The notes: generated by a model from the letters alone, not told the origin. DNA of 64,000 nucleotides from Tridacna crocea (GCA_943736015.1 OX031063.1:35494172-35558171); one strand, 5' to 3'; shown: positions 31,288 to 42,289, counted from the first letter of the stretch. Numbers and translations are program-made.

Positions 31288-31305
31288 AGTATTTTATGAG
31301 TAGAA

Positions 31306-31497
31306 TGGAGATCCAGATAAGAGGGAGTGGTAGTATTTTCTAAATCCATTATTTCTCTTGAAACCCCATGTCGCCTGTACTCATTAGACTCGTCTCGATG
31401 AGACGATTCTAATGAGTACCTACAACATGCGGGTTTAGTGGAGAATGACTAATATTTTTAGTTTGAAAATCAAAATCACTCCCTCTGTCTTGACCTC
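31306..31497. mobile_element. Foldback element J
   Basis: Outer ends GGAGATCCAGATAAGAGGGAGTG and CACTCCCTCTGTCTTGACCTC. Inner hairpin GTACTCATTAGA.TCGTCTC / GAGACGATTCTAATGAGTAC with flanking AACCCCATGT / ACATGCGGGTT. A second copy is at 58551-58692. Confidence 0.82.
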
Positions 31498-31499
31498 TT

Positions 31500-32479
31500 G
31501 TATATCAAAAGTGATAAACAGTTTCGGATAGTTTAAACAGACCAAGATATTGCGTTTTGAACTGGCCATATACTTCACAGAATAGCAGATATTTGAGATT
31601 TTAGATCACACTGAACATCCTCTGCAGTCTGATTTTGTTCTTTATCATCTTCAAAGGCACACAAAGTCGTGCCATTTAGCTTAGCCTCTGAAATGGAATG
31701 AATCGTGAGTTTTTAGATTTCAAAGGGATTAAAATTTGACCCTTTTCATATTTAGGCCAAATCCTTCCCTCTTAAGGCGTACTTTGATGCTTCTTGTGAA
31801 AATATTTTATACACATACAGATATGGCAGGTGCACTCCTAAAGTTTTCTCAATTTTCATAACATCGCTCGTAAGATTTTTACCTATCTGCAAAATACTTT
31901 ATTTACGAAGTCATGGTATTGATTTGTGCGAAAAGTTGACATGGGGTCATGATTCGAATTTTTTGGAGTATTAAGGTGACACCAGGGATCCTCTGTTAGT
32001 TACTCTTATACTGTGTTTATTGCCCTCCATAAAAATTATATCGAAATAACAATGGGTCAAAGTTTTATGAAGTGTTTTTATTGGGAGGAGAAGCCATTGG
32101 TTAAACTGCTTTTTAAATCGGCTTAAATGTTGACAAAGATGCTTTAAATGTGTATGTGTATTTTATGGTTTCATAACAAGTACCGGCAGATCACGGTTGC
32201 TGAATTGCAATTCACTCTCTAGTTGCTTGGTAATTTCTAAGAAGAACTAATTCTTCAACAATAAGGTCAGAAGGTACAGGAAGTGCACTCTGAACTTGTA
32301 TCTTAACCATTCGCTTGTTAAATCAAGCCTTTAAGATAAAAAAGCCCTTGCTAAGATTTGGTGGAATCGTATTTCGGCCCTTGACAGACGTCGGGTTTCA
32401 AGATTTCTGTACACTGAGAGAGTTAGTTGAGGACTTTTGCCCCTGGGTACATTTCTTTCTCATCTTAGACATTTTATTA
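31500..32479. other. Unassigned DNA
   Basis: One faint family E echo at about 31570-31690 (TTTTAGATCACACTGAAC..TCTGCAGTCTGATTTTG). Nothing else recognised. Confidence 0.45.
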
Positions 32480-33275
32480 GACTATGCCATGCGTCGTTCT
32501 GGATATTTATAACAGAATGCTATACTTCTTTCTAAACATTTTTACAATTCCAATCCATATTCTTAACATTGCGTTTTTAACAGAATGCCTTGTAACTTTC
32601 TGGACATATATATAAGAAACTGACAAGTGTCTTTCTGGAAGTTTTTACAGCATGACAGGCGTCTTTTTGACCATCTCCTAAAGTGAATGCCATGCGTCTT
32701 TTTATGACATTTTTAAATAATGCTCTGCGTCTTTCTGTACATCTTTACATAAAGCTTTGCGGTTTTTTTTTGACATTTTTAGATAATGCTATGCGTCTTT
32801 TAGGACAATTTTAGATAATGTTATGCGTCTTTTTATGGACTTTTTTTTAGATAATGTTACGCTTCTTTATAGACATTTCCTTAGAAAATGACATACGTCT
32901 TTCTGGACATTGTAACTGAATGCCCTGCGTGTTTCTGGACACTTTTTAGAGAATAACAGACGTCTTTTTGGACATTTTGCTCAGAATGCTAGGCGTCTTC
33001 CTGGACATAATTTCACAGAATGCCATGAGTCTTTCTGAAATTATTATTTCTTAAATAATGCCATGAGTCTTTCTGAACTTTTTCTCAGAATGCTATGCGT
33101 CATTTGGACAATTCTTTTTAAGAATGCCAGACGTCTTTCTGACATTTTTAACAGAATGCTATACGTACTTCTGGACATTTTTACAGAATACCATGCGTTT
33201 TTTCTGGGCATTTTCTTTTAATAGAATGCCATGCGTATTACTGGGCATGTTTTTTACTGAATATCTTGCGTCGTT
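32480..33275. repeat. Diverged ~33-40-bp minisatellite
   Basis: About twenty degenerate copies of GAATGCCATGCGTCTTTCTG GACATTTTTAA-like units. Copies differ in length and by many substitutions, so the array is old. No coding function proposed. Confidence 0.88.
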
Positions 33276-33534
33276 CTGCAAGCAGATACGCTTCCATTAA
33301 TGCCGTAATACTGATGGAAAACAAGTTGTTAATCGCAGACAAAGCTTCTATTGTCTTAGACATCGAAAATATTCTGAGTTCTTTTCTTGGACATGAAAAC
33401 TGATAAACTTTTCCTCGTTAAACTGATTTGACCATTTAAATCGGGTAGACTTTTTGAATTTTTTCTTATGTATTAGTGAACGAGTATTGAACATTTTTCA
33501 AGATTATGGTCCTTATTTTACGAAGATGGTCTCC

Positions 33535-33662
33535 ACGTGTACCGGTGCTCAGATACGAGTCATGCTCTACAAAAAGGAGGTTTGATGCATTTACAAAAGG
33601 TTTAGACCCAGATCAGCCCATGTCGTCCGGGTCGAAGACCCGTCTTGCCGAGGCTACATTTC
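33535..33662. repeat. Family G remnant
   Basis: GAGTCATGCTCTACAAAAAGGAGG, GATGCATTTACAAAAGG and TTTAGACCCAGATCAGCCCATG correspond to the left half of family G. Confidence 0.65.
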
Positions 33663-34312
33663 GCCAAATACAACTTTTCGTCTAAGCAACACTATGTCGA
33701 ATTTCGTCGATTTGTGTTAAATTTCGAACAAAGCACAAAGTAAAAAAAAAATCTAGAATTTTGATATGCCACAAGAATAACTGCATAAAATTGCACCGTA
33801 AATCCATCACTGTAACATTTTAATTCGATCCGATTGTCTCGAATTGCTGGGCTTGATTGTGTTTGAAGAGATAAGCTAATACAGATAACAACATACAGAT
33901 AACAACAATACAATATTCAGCCAGACGTTTTGTGAAAATAAAAATATTTTCAACAACACAGAAGTTATGTTAATTTTGTTTGATCATTCCATGTTCTACA
34001 TGAAGAATTACAGATTTTTGTTAATCTAGTAGCAATCGTTATGAGAAATCCCCTTTAAATAGTCTAAGTAGATAGAGGATATAAAAAAAAAAATGCACAC
34101 GGGCAGATAATGTTAGGCATACTTAATAGTTCTTAGTAGTTAAAAAAGAAAGAATCGATTAACAAAAATACCTTTCAACCAAACTTTGTACTTACGATAA
34201 AATTTGGGACATTTTCGGAGAAATGTTGTTTTCCGGACTAACGTCGCCTCGGCACGATGGTTCTTCGACGTAACTGTCTTTGACGAGATGGTTTTCGACG
34301 AAATGTCGTGCA
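33643..34312. repeat. Possible TIR element
   Basis: TTGCCGAGGCTACATTTCGCC..ACAACTTTTC on the left is roughly inverse to GAAATGTTGTTTTCCGG..ACGTCGCCTCGGCAC on the right. Further ATTTCGTCGA / TTCGACGAAAT motifs occur at both ends. Boundaries uncertain, no ORF. Confidence 0.45.
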
Positions 34313-34315
34313 ACG

Positions 34316-34505
34316 TTAGAATTTAGGACCTATCGTGTAAATTATGACAGACTTTTTTAAATTTAGGACGTGTTTCTATATTGATGATTAGACTTGGGTT
34401 GTAGAACCAGTCTTGGAATGTAGGATCAGTGTTAGAATTTAAGACCAGTCTTCGTCTATAGGATCAGTCATGGAATTTAGTCTCAAAATTTAGGGTCAGA
34501 ACTGA
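34316..34505. repeat. Degenerate short tandem repeat
   Basis: Repeated AGAATTTAGGACCAGTCTT-like 20-25 bp units, much diverged. Confidence 0.7.
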
Positions 34506-34904
34506 ATCTCGGAAACAGTGATGACTGAGGTCTCAAGCTTATATTGCTTAACGTAGACTACAGCGTTGCGTTCTTGACCTCCATCCAGACTTTCTGACTT
34601 TCAGGGTGGTCGATAAGACATGCCACGAAGGCAACAGTCGAAACGGAAATACGATAACAGCAGGGTGAACCCTGGTCAAACAGACGTTTATTTACATTGG
34701 AATGATAGTTTGTTTTTGACCTGCAATAGCCATTTTCAAAGTATTGTAATAATTGGTCCCGGGGAAACGATTTGATTGCAGCCATTTAGAGCACACAAAT
34801 TGGTCCTTGGGTCTGGGCTAAAAGGTCATATATTGATAATAATGTAAACATGGACAATTGATTAACTCTAATAATGAAGAAGGCGATTGACTACATGTGG
34901 TTTT
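34506..34904. other. Unassigned DNA
   Basis: No recognised feature. Confidence 0.45.
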
Positions 34905-34978
34905 TGTGGGAGGAATTTAGATCAAGATTAGATTGAGAAAAACGTGCAATCCGATCTTAGATCTACATTGTTTAATAC
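34905..34978. repeat. Family E remnant
   Basis: TTTAGATCAAGATTAGATTGAG..ACGTGCAATCCGATCTTAGATC. Confidence 0.6.
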
Positions 34979-35116
34979 TTTGGAAGATACCGTGGACAAA
35001 AAGAACGTTATTTTATCATGGCCCTTGGTCGGAGAAGCGAATTTCGCAAAGGTGTAAGTACAGGTCAAACTGTTACCATATGGCTAAAATGTCCATTCTG
35101 TGGAGAAAGGCTAACA

Positions 35117-35342
35117 TGGCTTAACCCTTCAATCCTGTTTTAACAACCCCTGTGAAAGAAGCTTTTGAAAATATTGTGGGGGAAAAAAAAAAAGAAAATG
35201 ATGGTAACCTGTATTTTCTTCTTTTTCCACAATGTTTTATACCTATTCAAAATGCCGTTGTCTGAGCCATACTTTATTTTTTGTCTGCAATTGCTTTTAA
35301 TAAGAACAAGTCAATTTTTTGCCGTTAAGAAAAAGAATTACA
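35117..35342 (+). repeat. Family A MITE, diverged
   Basis: TTAACCCTTCAATCCTGTTTTAA, GAAAGAAGCTTTTGAAAATATTG, weak hairpin, TTTTTTGTCTGCAATTGCTTTTAA. Confidence 0.72.
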
Positions 35343-35654
35343 AGGTTTTTCAGCTGACTAAAAAGATTTGACTGCTACTTGACTTGATAGTTGCTTAAAT
35401 ACGGTTGCTTAGAAACGTAAGACCCAGCAAATGACGTGACTAAAACGGTTATTTTAAGTAGAAGGATTTGTACGTTACCCCAGAGAACAAAATAAAATTA
35501 ACCCATGGCGGTGTAAAAATTCTGAACAAGAAGAGTTCGTGTTTTATACTGCATTTGCTAACCGACTCAAATGCAGATCTTGAAAGCATTGAAAATAAGT
35601 ACGTGCCTAACAGCTGGAATACAAAATTGTTTCAATGATCTCAGTCTAGATATG

Positions 35655-35760
35655 GCCAAAGCCCTGTAAGAGGGCAAACGGTAAATGTCGATCTGTGTCA
35701 TTCTGCGCAGAGCACAGTGCGCGCAGGCTTATATAGATCGAGTTATTTGCTTTCGGTAAC
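35655..35760. repeat. Hairpin related to families E/G
   Basis: GTCGATCTGTGTCATTCTGCGCAG..GTGCGCGCAGG..ATATAGATCGA; imperfect arms. Confidence 0.5.
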
Positions 35761-36234
35761 AATATGTCGGAAGATACAATATAACACTAATATTTTCCCC
35801 TCTAGGGATGTAAGGGTATATCTTTAAGATCCAGGCTTACTTTGAGATTGGTTTTGTCTTGTATCTTGTAATATTCGCCATAACAAAACTAACAGGCTTC
35901 TTCGAGCATTGCCCATGGGGGCAGCCGATGGCGACTATTGATAAAAGCAAATCAATCAAACAGTCGAATCGCTGTATCTATAAGATATACTGCATGTGTG
36001 GGTGGTCTCACTAAACCCGAACGACCTGAACTGTGCGATAAGTTGCGCAAATGACGTTAGAATCCGGTGCTAAATCATCAAAAGGCCACTTAAAGGACAT
36101 TGTGTCCGTTTTGTAACGACTAACAATGCCCAGTAATTGTGCGCGGGTCATTATAGAGTAAAATAATATCCATAAATACGCACAATCGATGCTTTAACGC
36201 ATTGCAGAACTACAATGTTAGACTGGTGAATTAT

Positions 36235-36700
36235 TAAAGCATTTGAAAACTACAAACTAACCATGGTTTAAATGAATATGGCCCTGAAAGAGTAAAAAGC
36301 ATTGCGGGAAAAGGAGAAAATACTGATTACCAGCATTTTCTCCATTTCCACACATTGTTTTCGAAAGCTCAGAGTCGTTGAAACAAGAGATAAATCGGCA
36401 AAAAGTTAATCGATGGCAAAGGGTATAAACCAAACAGAACAGATTTTTTTTTTAAATGTGACATTTCTAATTTAGAGAACACGCGACCACGTCAATCCTA
36501 CGTTGGCGTTTGATTATTTACAAACTAAAATCCAATCAGCCGCGCCCATGTCGCTCAGATGGGATGCAGAAGGGTGTATGTTGGGGGGGTTTAAGTTAGA
36601 ATCTTAGTTTTCGGGGAACCAGATCCTAGAAGATTGGTGAAGATAATTGCTGCAATATTTGTTCAATCCGTTCATTTTGTTGTTACTTAACTCTTTGCAG
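36235..36700. repeat. Segmental repeat unit 1: A MITE plus 3' flank
   Basis: A reverse-type A element (GAGTAAAAAGCATTGCGGGAAAAGG hairpin, ending GGCAAAGGGTATAA at about 36427) followed by GAACACGCGACCACG (36478-36492) and ..CCGCGCCCATGTCGCTCAGATG. The same order recurs about 495 bp downstream. Confidence 0.65.
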
Positions 36701-37145
36701 GACGATAGAATTTCAAACATGACCAATTTGAAAAATCCGTGCAGACGACAAATTTAATTGTGGTTCAAATGTTACAACTTGTCACCGAAAGAGTAGCATG
36801 TGGAAACAGAAGACGATGCTGATTACCAGCGTTTTCTACTTTCACCACACAATTTTAGATGCATTCTTTCTCAGGGATATCAAAACACTGGATTGTTTGG
36901 TACACGTTAATCCATTACAAAAGATGCAAACCAAATATATCTGTTTTCTAAAATATGGTACACGCACTACAGAACACGCGACCACGACAATCCGTTCTTG
37001 ACAATTAAAAACCGATTGGCCGCGCCTCTGTGGCTCAGATGTGACACAAGCAGTTGCTCGTAAATTCGACTGTCTTCTGTGAAAGAACTAGTTTCGAGAA
37101 CAATGATTAAGGTCATGATTCATTGAATATGTTCATTTTTCTGCT
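36690..37145. repeat. Segmental repeat unit 2
   Basis: A degraded A element (TTAACTCTTTGCAGGACGATAG to ATTGTTTGGTACACGTTAA) followed by GAACACGCGACCACGACAAT and CCGCGCCTCTGTGGCTCAGATG. This is the diverged partner of 36235-36700. Confidence 0.65.
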
Positions 37146-37239
37146 ATGATATATTTATATTTGTATTTGTATTTGCTTTAAACATGTTAAATAAAGTATA
37201 TGTATATGAATATATCATCCTGGCTTTACGTTAATTGTA

Positions 37240-37440
37240 CCAACGAAAAAAGAAACTTGTTCAAACTAATGGCATTTGCAGTGGACAAATCAACTGTCGT
37301 TCGAATGGAGTAATATATCTAAGAAAAATAGAAAACATAGTGGGAATAAGAGAAAAAGCTGGTTACCAGCAGTTTCTCCTATTCTCACGATGTTTTCAAA
37401 ACAGGGAAAATGTGTGAAGGGATTTGGCGGCACCCCGATT
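37240..37440 (-). repeat. Family A MITE, diverged
   Basis: GCATTTGCAGTGGACAAATC, ATAGAAAACATAGTGGGAAT..AGCTGGTTACCAGC..ATTCTCACGATGTTTTCA. Hairpin largely paired. Confidence 0.72.
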
Positions 37441-37791
37441 AACGAAATTTGTTTTAGTATTTAGTACTTAGGATCATTTTGGTGGATGAAACATGATTAT
37501 GGCAATAAATTAAGCATTTCAGCATGAATTGGTATATTAGGTGTTGGCTCAAAGATGAAAGGTAGTTTGCAATGTATTTATTACGCTTTATCAAAATATT
37601 TGACGAGGATCATATTTTCAAAACATCCATCAAACAGTTTCTTTGGCATGCTTGGACACGAATAGATGGAATAAATAAACGAAATCTTAATAATTGAACA
37701 TACTTCATTCTGTTTTAAGCACTTTTTTTTTCATTTAAATTTGGAATGATCATAAAAATCTGAAATGCCCACCTTAATTGGGGCTAGTTAG
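37441..37791. other. Unassigned AT-rich DNA
   Basis: No recognised feature. Confidence 0.45.
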
Positions 37792-38136
37792 TTATTGTCT
37801 TATATCAAAATTTCTTTTAGAATAGCAACTATTACAAAAATCTGTCGTGTAGCTTTTATAAGGGTTAATTATATTCAGTAGAGAGGTGCAGTTTTGACAT
37901 TCAAATGATGGGATGGTCGTTTTGAAATCGGTACCCCGAATACAAGCATTTTTGTTACGTAAGATATGACGTAAATAAAATACAAATCGGTGAGTGCTAT
38001 TGATCATGTAACATTTCCACAAGTACTTGAGAAACTCTGGCCCAAAAGAGTGTACGAGGTCCATTAAAGAAATATCATTAAATATCATTTCTTTATTTTT
38101 GTCTTTCTTCTGAAGTGATTTGCCAGCATTACTCAA
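37792..38136 (-). CDS. Unidentified ORF with paired CxxC motifs
   Basis: A 114-codon open frame outside any repeat I can recognise. The nominal first codon is TTG, an in-frame stop lies 18 bp upstream, and no ATG begins the frame, so it is at best an exon or a fragment. Visible features are a charged start, a hydrophobic/aromatic middle (FVFYLRHIL), and C-Q-N-C followed about 21 residues later by C-N-S-C, a spacing that could bind zinc. I do not recognise the family. It could be a piece of a transposon protein or chance; no clear splice sites were found. Confidence 0.25.
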   Translation of the reverse strand: MSNAGKSLQKKDKNKEMIFNDISLMDLVHSFGPEFLKYLWKCYMINSTHRFVFYLRHILRNKNACIRGTDFKTTIPSFECQNCTSLLNIINPYKSYTTDFCNSCYSKRNFDIRQ

Positions 38137-38264
38137 TTCAGTGATAAATCAATCTAAAAGTTTGGCAAGACTATTATAAACCTGCATAGTTCACTTTAAA
38201 CATCACTTACCCCAGCTGGGTTGCCCTTTACTAAACAATCATATCTCGTTTTACTACCTAAAGA

Positions 38265-38462
38265 TATCTGAATCCGTATTCCATTCTAAGAACATTTTTT
38301 AGGCTTATTATTCAGAATTTGTCAATGTGAAAGAAACAGGACCTCTAATTGGCTATACCAATTGGTTTAGCCAATCAGAAATTCTGTTACTTTCACAGTC
38401 AGAAAATTCTATAGATTAAGACAAAGAACGTTCTTAAGAATGGTTTGTGATTACGAACCCGC
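38265..38462. mobile_element. Family F foldback
   Basis: Arms pair from TCCATTCTAAGAACATTTTT to AAGAACGTTCTTAAGAATGG; centre CTAATTGGCTATACC / GGTTTAGCCAATCAG; TGAAAGAAACAG / CTGTTACTTTCA inside. Confidence 0.85.
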
Positions 38463-38621
38463 CGTTTACAAATATTGTAAAATGAGTGAAAGCAGGTAGC
38501 CAGGATAAACACCAGTTCATTTCAGTAACAACTCGGATAATTTGAACTGGATTTAATCATTCTTTGTATGCATGCTTAAACATGCATTTGTTTTTTTTAA
38601 AGAAATAGAGTAAAAACATTG

Positions 38622-38636
38622 TAAGCACTTACGAAA
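38622..38636. repeat. LINE-2w target-site duplication, left
   Basis: TAAGCACTTACGAAA, repeated at 39164-39179 with one inserted T. Confidence 0.75.
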
Positions 38637-38916
38637 TAATTGCAGTTCCCTAAAGCACCATCTGTACTTAAGAAATGTAGTTGACTCTCCTAACTGTGTA
38701 TGTGGTGCTATAGAGACAAATGCACACTATTTCTTTGAATGTCCACTTTATGAAACTATAAGAAATAAGTTTATTCGCTCCATATTGTATTATGAAATTA
38801 CTATAGACCTTCAAACACTCCTCTTTGGAAATGATTTTCTTACTTTTCAGGAAAATGAAGAAATCTTTTTGAAAGTTCAGTCGTATATAAGGGAAAGTAA
38901 GCGTTTTAACGAATGA
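38637..38916 (+). CDS. LINE ORF2 C-terminus, truncated
   Basis: Frame from about the truncation point to TGA at 38914-38916. It aligns with the last 92 residues of the LINE at 16501: CSSLKHHLYLRNVV for CSSLNHHLYMKNLV, then the C-V-C..ETNAHYFFECP cluster (CRC..ETTEHYFLKCP in the other), then a conserved SYIRESKRF end. Reverse transcriptase domain is absent. No internal stop. Not functional alone. Confidence 0.85.
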
Positions 38917-38940
38917 TTTTCAAAAAGGTCCACCTCTACT

Positions 38941-38972
<32 letters not shown>

Positions 38973-39081
38973 TCTCTTTTTGTCTCTCTTTCTCCAGCTT
39001 GCTCACCAATTTTTGTATGTATATGTTTTTTTTTCTCTCATTTTCTTTATTTCTGTCATGTGGATGTTGTTGCTTTGGAAA

Positions 39082-39114
39082 GGGACTCTATAAGCTCTTA
39101 TCAGCTTTCGTCCC
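39082..39114 (+). promoter_or_regulatory. Putative LINE 3' UTR recognition hairpin
   Basis: GGGAC-TCTAT-AAGC-TCTTATCA-GCTT-TC-GTCCC followed by AATCCAT. Compared with 16134-16161 the inner AAGC/GCTT stem is constant, the loop differs in length, and the outer stem has a compensatory A-T to G-C change. Confidence 0.65.
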
Positions 39115-39163
39115 AATCCATGTGTATGTTTATATATACAATAAAATATGTTTAAACTAAAAC

Positions 39164-39179
39164 TAAGCACTTATCGAAA
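39164..39179. repeat. LINE-2w target-site duplication, right
   Basis: TAAGCACTTATCGAAA, matching 38622-38636 with one extra T. Confidence 0.75.
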
Positions 39180-39355
39180 CCGTTGTATCTTTGCTCTCGA
39201 TATTTTGTGTCCCTTTTATGACAATTTCCAACGCGTGTGACACATCTTACTTGCTATTTCTAATTGTACGCAGACAATATGGACGGTTTTAAAACTTGGA
39301 CGTCTGGTAAAGACTATCGAATTGAAATAAAAGCATTTGGAACCTACCATTCATC

Positions 39356-39562
39356 CTTTACCAATCAATTCCAAGTTATAATGACCCTAAAAAATTATGT
39401 TTTCGAGAATACTGTGGGAAAAGGAGAAAATGCAGGTAACCAGCATTTTCTGCTATTTGCCACTGTGTTTTGTACCCTCATTCGAGACATTTAATATTAT
39501 AACTTTTCGTCTGCAACTGCTTTCAGTTTTAATCAGTCTAAACTATTTGGTAAAGAAATAAT
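39356..39562 (+). repeat. Family A MITE, diverged
   Basis: CCTTTACCAATCAATTCCAAG, GAGAATACTGTGGGAAAAGG, apex AGGTAACCAG, CTTTTCGTCTGCAACTGC, TTTGGTAAAGAAATAA. A short reverse fragment precedes it (39280-39312). Confidence 0.75.
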
Positions 39563-39714
39563 GTCATGATAAACGGGTGGAGGGATGGAAATCTGCGCTA
39601 GGCTAGACTAGTTGGTATTAAATGCTATAAAGCTATAGAATCGAAGAGAGAGGAAGACGTGACTGGTTTTGATCTACTAATAGTCCCACGCGGAAGTTCT
39701 GTTTACAGTAGTAC

Positions 39715-39865
39715 AGGGCTCGTATTCACCAACCATCATAAATTGTAGATTTTTTAGAGTAGTCGTAACCCAATTTTGATCGGCTAAGGCAAACAATGTA
39801 GCCAATCAGATATTGTGTTACTTGCTAAATTTATGATTAAAAGAATATAATAGTTGGTGAAATTG
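39715..39865. repeat. Family F foldback, diverged
   Basis: GGGCTCGTATTCACCAACCAT left end; centre TTTGATCGGCTAAGGC..GTAGCCAATCAGAT; weak right arm. Confidence 0.7.
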
Positions 39866-40359
39866 TCAAAGATAAGGTTTTAAAATCTACAGCTGAAACA
39901 GACGCACTCGCCAAGACACAAGCCGTCAGTACTGTTCTAAAAAAATCAGCAATATATGAGCATTTTAACTACCGCCACCACGGACCCAGGGAACCAAACA
40001 ACTCGTATATCACATTTTACAGTTTGAAAATGCAAGGTATAATCTTATAAAAGGCGTGAGTAAGGAATCATTAAGTGATATCGAGAAGAGCAGAAGCATT
40101 CCGAATTACAACCTTGACATCTGTGGGGTTGCGATTATGTCATAAAACATGACACAAATCTTGATTTATTCTACGTTGTCATTCCTTCTCGGTGGATTTC
40201 TCCCGGAACGATGCAGAGCTGTGCCTAGACATTCCTTCCACTAATTTGATATCATATGTTGACCATAATAAATTATTATGGAAAGCTTGTCGGAACCACT
40301 ATTGTCAATTGTGAAGAGGATTCGATAGTAGTTCTTGCTAAAAGTCAGTGAGGTCAGGC
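39866..40359. other. Unassigned DNA
   Basis: No recognised feature. Confidence 0.45.
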
Positions 40360-40558
40360 TCCGTATTTACCAACCATTCTTAAAAAAAAACATTTTTTTT
40401 GCCTTGAGCTCCTAAACTGTCTAAATGTTAAAGTAACATAACTTCAGGTTGGCTAAACCAATTGGTTTAGCCAACCAGAAGTTGTAGTTCTTTTACAGTT
40501 AGAAAGTTCTGGAGAATAAGATTAAGAACGTTCTTCAAGAATAGTCCGTGAAAAAAGG
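40360..40558. mobile_element. Family F foldback
   Basis: CCGTATTTACCAACCATTCTTA left end; centre TTGGCTAAACCAATTGGTTTAGCCAA is a perfect palindrome (written in two halves: TTGGCTAAACCAA, TTGGTTTAGCCAA); right arm AAGAACGTTCTTCAAGAAT. Confidence 0.85.
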
Positions 40559-40611
40559 GCCCAGAAAATGGCTTGTATTCTTTTATACACATCATTTTTA
40601 ATATTATTTCA

Positions 40612-40868
40612 TTTAAATCGCGAAGGGCCTGGCGAGTGCATCTTTTCATACTTAAAGATGCTCTATGTTTTCAATAACTCGTACAACATCCTGTAAGAGC
40701 TACTAAAAGCTTTCCCACATAACTATCGTGGAAACAATATTCGGCAGTCAAAGAGGAACGAATTCTTTCATAATGACTTTTAACTATCTTTGGGAAGAAT
40801 TTTGCAGAGCTTTGAGTCGACCTGGCGACCCGGGGTTTTAAGTCGATCGACTGAGCTACAGGGCTCGG
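40612..40868 (-). mobile_element. SINE-2, tRNA-derived
   Basis: Minus-strand head GAGCCCTGTAGCTCAGTCGA (A box); the B-box region is decayed (AAAACCCCGGGTCGCC). The body shares CTTTCATAATGACTTTTAAC and TTTCCCACATAACTATCG with 25497-25755. Confidence 0.75.
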
Positions 40869-40974
40869 CTTTGAACCCTAAACCTGACAAGTAAGTTTAT
40901 AAAACTTTCAGGCCGATAGTAAAAACCCTGAAGCATGCCATTTCAAACTTACTTTTCGCAGAAAAATGTTCCCT

Positions 40975-41045
40975 TACCGGACAATGTAGGTCTAACATCA
41001 GACTGCGGTCTAATCTTAATCAACGTTGTACGACAAAGATCACTG
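40975..41045. repeat. Family E remnant
   Basis: GACAATGTAGGTCTAACATCAGACTGCGG..TCTAATCTTAATCAACGTTGT. Confidence 0.55.
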
Positions 41046-41104
41046 AGTCGCGGAGCAGCCTAAGGGTTTAAAAATGGACTCTTCGCTAAAGATTATGATT
41101 TGGT

Positions 41105-41363
41105 ATGCAACAAGCGAAAAGGTACAGTTGTAAATTTGCCTTAAGTGTCTTCGCGGATCTGCATGCGCATTCCGCGCAAGCTAACCCGAGACGGCACTTT
41201 ACGACTACATTAGATTTCGTCCTACATTAGACTTTCACAAAAAAGAAAACTTGCATAAGAATGGACAGTGTCGTTTTGGACAGGTCTGCGCAGATTGTAC
41301 AGGCTGATCCGGGACAAAATTTCACGCAAATGTCAGACTGCCCCTTCTTGTGGTTGTAGGCCA
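41105..41363. repeat. Family C double-hairpin MITE, diverged
   Basis: GCAACAAGCGAAAAGGTAC to CTTCTTGTGGTTGTAGGCC, with both hairpins weakened and the spacer ATTAGATTTCGTCCTACATTAG retained. Confidence 0.8.
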
Positions 41364-41365
41364 TT

Positions 41366-42289
41366 TTGTTTATTGCGTTTTGTGGCACACAACTTGGAAC
41401 ACAAAGCTGTGAATCATTCTGGTCGAGGAATTAACTTTATTAACACTGACCGTCGAGCACTTGCTACAATAATGTTGAAATGTTTTACTAAGCAAATCTT
41501 CTAACCGGTCACTTTTGTTTCTTCTTAAAAATTGATAAAGTAATAGGTAAATGAAAACAAACTGTAACACATTTACTGATGTTACCCATGGTATTGTAAT
41601 GAAAGAATTCTCGAATTTACAAACACAAGACTTGTTTTTTTTTTTATATAAAAGGGAAAAGACATGGTTTCCGCACGCTTGGTGTCAATCAGCCAAAAAA
41701 GGTTTTTAAAAAAGCACGAATAATTGATATTTTTTTCAGCAATAGGAAAAAATACCAAAATTGTTTTCTGCACAAAAATGAAAACCGAGAGAAGGACCAT
41801 GGAGTTTGCTACAAAAATGATGTTTCAAGTTTCAATATTAAGTGATTGAATGTTAAATAAGTTCCTTTAAAAAATAAGTAAAAAAAAGCTTTATCAGACT
41901 TAGGCTGAGGTTTACTTTTACAATTGTCATTTGTTAAAAAAGAAACTTTATTTTCTGGACAGCGGGTGCCACAAAGGGTCTAAGAGGAATTGCAGCTTGA
42001 AGTTGGCCGGTTAGAAGTTTTGTTTAGCGTACATATAGTTAATCACTAAAATAAACAAAGCTAAAACACAAAACTCTACCCAATGGCGTCTGCCGTGCAA
42101 GATTTTTCCCAGTAGGTAATGGGGTTAAATGACAGATAAGGATACCAGGAAATGATTCCGTCTACTGGATCCAGGGACTGCGGACAAATATTTTGATAGT
42201 GGCTATCTTTATGGCCATAATCAATGCTCTGTGACCCTTGTCAGGTCGTGCCCGGTCTTTCTTCTCTATGACCCATTACAAAAACATAG
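41366..42289. other. Unassigned AT-rich DNA
   Basis: No gene or repeat recognised; homopolymer runs near 41640 and 41880. Confidence 0.45.

Larger units (their letters stand above)
38637..39163 (+). mobile_element. LINE 3' fragment (LINE-2w)
   Basis: A severely 5'-truncated relative of the LINE at 16037-18762: the last ~92 codons of ORF2 then a 247-bp 3' UTR with a (TC)n expansion (38938-38975). It ends AATAAAATATGTTTAAACTA and is flanked by TAAGCACTTA(T)CGAAA duplications. The 3' UTR shares with the other LINE a hairpin region and the terminal motif, but most of the rest has diverged, so these are related subfamilies, not copies of one source. Confidence 0.85.
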
